A stretch of DNA of 5,973 nt. Source: Syntrophomonadaceae bacterium. GTDB lineage: Bacteria; Bacillota; Dethiobacteria; DTU022; UBA8154. The stretch spans positions 1 through 5,973 of the forward strand of contig PWWY01000170.1 in NCBI GenBank assembly GCA_003561325.1. The letters run 5' to 3'. Below the pieces are notes generated by a model. That model was not told where the DNA came from. It ran no database searches and saw only the letters and a list, made by a program, of their open reading frames with translations. A program made the position numbers and the translations under genes. Positions 4,653-5,973 of this stretch are shown piece after piece (position 1 is the first letter of the stretch; every line of letters begins with the position of its first letter).

Positions 4653-4853
4653 ATGCCTGACTGGGTCCATGCCATTTTCATGCTGGTGATCTGGATCGCG
4701 CTGGTCTATCTTTTTATGGTTTTTTCCCAGGGTTTCCTGGGCATTATCCTGGGGGTATCTGCAGGATACCTGATCGCGGGGCAGATCGTGCAGCGCATTC
4801 CCGGCTTTTGGGGAGATCAGGAGATCCAAAACCGCGGCGATAAAAGGCGGTAA
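4653..4853 (+). CDS. Small two-helix membrane protein of unknown function (66 aa)
   Basis: I do not recognise a family. Two hydrophobic helices are visible: about residues 5-24 (VHAIFMLVIWIALVYLFMVF) and about 27-45 (GFLGIILGVSAGYLIAGQI), joined by a tight SQG turn. A charged tail follows (GDQEIQNRGDKRR). By the positive-inside rule the basic tail should be cytoplasmic. The start at 4653 is chosen because AAAGGTG (4640-4646) lies 6 bases upstream; an in-frame ATG at 4647 is too close. A spacer of about 140 bases separates it from the flavodoxin-family gene, and the 75-aa gene follows after 79 bases. That spacer contains a perfect 10-bp palindrome CTGCCGGCAG (4872-4881). A small anchor or partner for a neighbouring protein is possible but unsupported. 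Confidence 0.7.
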   Translation: MPDWVHAIFMLVIWIALVYLFMVFSQGFLGIILGVSAGYLIAGQIVQRIPGFWGDQEIQNRGDKRR

Positions 4854-4932
4854 AAAAGACGAGGATGCCCGCTGCCGGCAGGAATGGCAAAGCCGTGACC
4901 CTGGCAGGACCGGCAGGGAGGAGGAAAGAAAG

Positions 4933-5160
4933 GTGAACCCCCAAGACCGCAAGCGCCAGCAGCGCATTGCCCGGCGCAAGGAAAAGGTTCAGCGAATGAT
5001 CCGCCAGCAGGAAGCGCGCCTGGCCGCCCTGGATGCTGCAACCTTTCTGCGCCAACAGGATTATATCCAGGCCACGAGCCTGGTACGGAAAAAGCTGTAT
5101 TCCCTGGAACAGGAATTAGCCGCCCTGGAAGCAGGTCGCCTGCCCGGGCCAGGGGCTTAA
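4933..5160 (+). CDS. Small basic helical, probable coiled-coil protein (75 aa)
   Basis: I do not recognise a family. The protein is almost entirely helix-forming: a strongly basic first half (DRKRQQRIARRKEKVQRMIR, residues 5-24), a middle with Gln/Ala-rich segments, and a Leu-spaced acidic second half (KKLYSLEQELAALEAG, 53-68), ending in a Gly/Pro tail. It suggests an antiparallel helical hairpin or a short coiled coil. There are no Cys residues, no signal and no membrane segment. It starts at GTG 4933, supported by GGGAGGAGG about 8 bases upstream. It sits 49 bases before the ferredoxin-nitroreductase gene and is probably co-transcribed with it. The basic half could bind nucleic acid, but nothing specific supports this. 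Confidence 0.68.
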   Translation: MNPQDRKRQQRIARRKEKVQRMIRQQEARLAALDAATFLRQQDYIQATSLVRKKLYSLEQELAALEAGRLPGPGA

Positions 5161-5209
5161 TTTTAGGTAGGCCAGGAAAAGGTGAGATCGATGTGAAGGA
5201 GGAAAGGTG

Positions 5210-5973
5210 ATGGGCATTTTACGGATCGATGAAACAACGTGTCGGCGAGACGGGGTTTGCGCCGCCATTTGCCCCGGGCGCCTGATTGAACAAAAAGAAG
5301 CGAAAGATATTCCAAGGCATATTCCCGGTGCATTGACTCTCTGCATCGACTGCTTTCACTGTGTTGCGGCCTGCCCCCATGGCGCACTGGCGATCGGAGC
5401 GGTCGATGCAGCTGCCTGTAAAATATTCAACCCGGAATTGTCCCTGTCCCCGGCAGCGGCTGAACAATTCCTGCGCTCCCGGCGTTCTATCCGCGCGTAC
5501 AAAGATACCCTGCTGGAAAAAGAGACGATCACGGAATTAATCCAACTGGCCAGCCACGCACCGGCAGGGCACAACAACCGCGATTTACGCTGGACCGTGA
5601 TTTACCGCCCGGCCGAAGTGCAGCGCCTCTCCGGATTGGTCGTTGATTGGGCCAGGGAGATGCTCACCCGGCAGCCGGAAATGGCCAAAACCTATCGTAT
5701 GGACCGCCTGGTCAAGGGATGGGAAGCCGGCCTGGATCCCATCAACCGCAATGCCCCCCACCTGGTGGTTGTTCACGCATCCAAAGACAACATGAGGGCA
5801 CCTACATCGGCAGCCATTGCCCTGACTTACCTGGAACTGGCGGCCCACGCCCGGGGGATCGGCGCCTGTTGGGCAGGTTACTTCCGCATTGCTGCTGAAA
5901 CCTGGGAGCCGCTGCAAAAAGCCCTTCCGATCAAAGAAAATGACGCCGTTTACGGCGCCATGATGCTGGGCTA
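5210..5973 (+). CDS. Ferredoxin-nitroreductase fusion protein, 3' end outside the window
   Basis: The first 254 codons are present without a stop; the gene runs off the window. Residues 1-63 form a bacterial-type 2[4Fe-4S] ferredoxin domain. The first motif is Cys11-x2-Asp14-x2-Cys17-x3-Cys21-Pro and the second Cys45-x2-Cys48-x2-Cys51-x3-Cys55-Pro. Asp14 takes the place of the usual second Cys, as in the Pyrococcus furiosus-type ferredoxin. From about residue 85 a nitroreductase-fold flavoprotein follows: SRRSIRAYKD (90-99) is the FMN-phosphate segment, ASHAPAGHNN (114-123) the next flavin loop, and GIGACWAGYF (216-225) the conserved helix/loop. Such fusions pass electrons from the clusters to FMN in anaerobes; the substrate cannot be told. 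AAGGAGG (5196-5202) is 7 bases before ATG, an ideal start. The missing end should hold only the last nitroreductase strands. Confidence 0.92.
   Translation, partial: MGILRIDETTCRRDGVCAAICPGRLIEQKEAKDIPRHIPGALTLCIDCFHCVAACPHGALAIGAVDAAACKIFNPELSLSPAAAEQFLRSRRSIRAYKDTLLEKETITELIQLASHAPAGHNNRDLRWTVIYRPAEVQRLSGLVVDWAREMLTRQPEMAKTYRMDRLVKGWEAGLDPINRNAPHLVVVHASKDNMRAPTSAAIALTYLELAAHARGIGACWAGYFRIAAETWEPLQKALPIKENDAVYGAMMLG

Noticed and set aside
5585..5917. Minus-strand open frame within the nitroreductase gene
   Set aside because: It is a GC-biased antisense shadow; the plus-strand frame has clear ferredoxin and nitroreductase motifs.

Overview
The window most likely comes from an anaerobic, Gram-positive, low-to-mid-GC bacterium of the Clostridia/Desulfotomaculia type (Peptococcaceae-like). 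This is inference. It rests on strong AAGGAGG-type ribosome binding sites, sigma-A promoters, a HesB-like selenoprotein, a half-ferritin of the encapsulin-cargo type, a free-standing EF-Tu domain-2-like protein and a ferredoxin-nitroreductase fusion.

Left part (1-930): a promoter with a small dyad drives a HesB/IscA-like gene. An in-frame UGA in this gene replaces the conserved Cys of the C-G-G-P motif, and a bacterial SECIS-like hairpin follows it, so it reads as a selenoprotein rather than a broken gene. A half-ferritin gene follows in the same direction, and a clear rho-independent terminator closes the unit. Together they suggest iron-sulfur or iron handling.

Middle-left (945-2070): a perfect-consensus promoter with a dyad at its start point precedes a small unrecognised gene (87 aa). 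This runs head-on into a ZIP-family metal transporter on the minus strand, with only 12 bases between the two stop codons.

Middle (2071-3683): a gene-free stretch, a protein made almost entirely of 23-residue MORN repeats, another gene-free stretch, a free-standing translation-factor beta-barrel protein, and a structured palindromic intergenic sequence.

Mobile element (3675-3941): a giant imperfect palindrome of about 249 bp with related inverted ends, flanked by a 9-bp direct repeat ATTATGTTA. This has the structure of a MITE-like non-autonomous element. The right-hand copy of the direct repeat supplies part of an extended -10 promoter for the next gene.

Right part (4009-5973): four genes on the plus strand. 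They are a WrbA-like flavodoxin-family protein with an unusual hairpin between its Shine-Dalgarno sequence and its start, a 66-aa two-helix membrane protein, a 75-aa basic helical protein, and the start of a ferredoxin-nitroreductase fusion cut off by the window edge. The two recognisable proteins are flavin/iron-sulfur redox enzymes; the other two are unknown.
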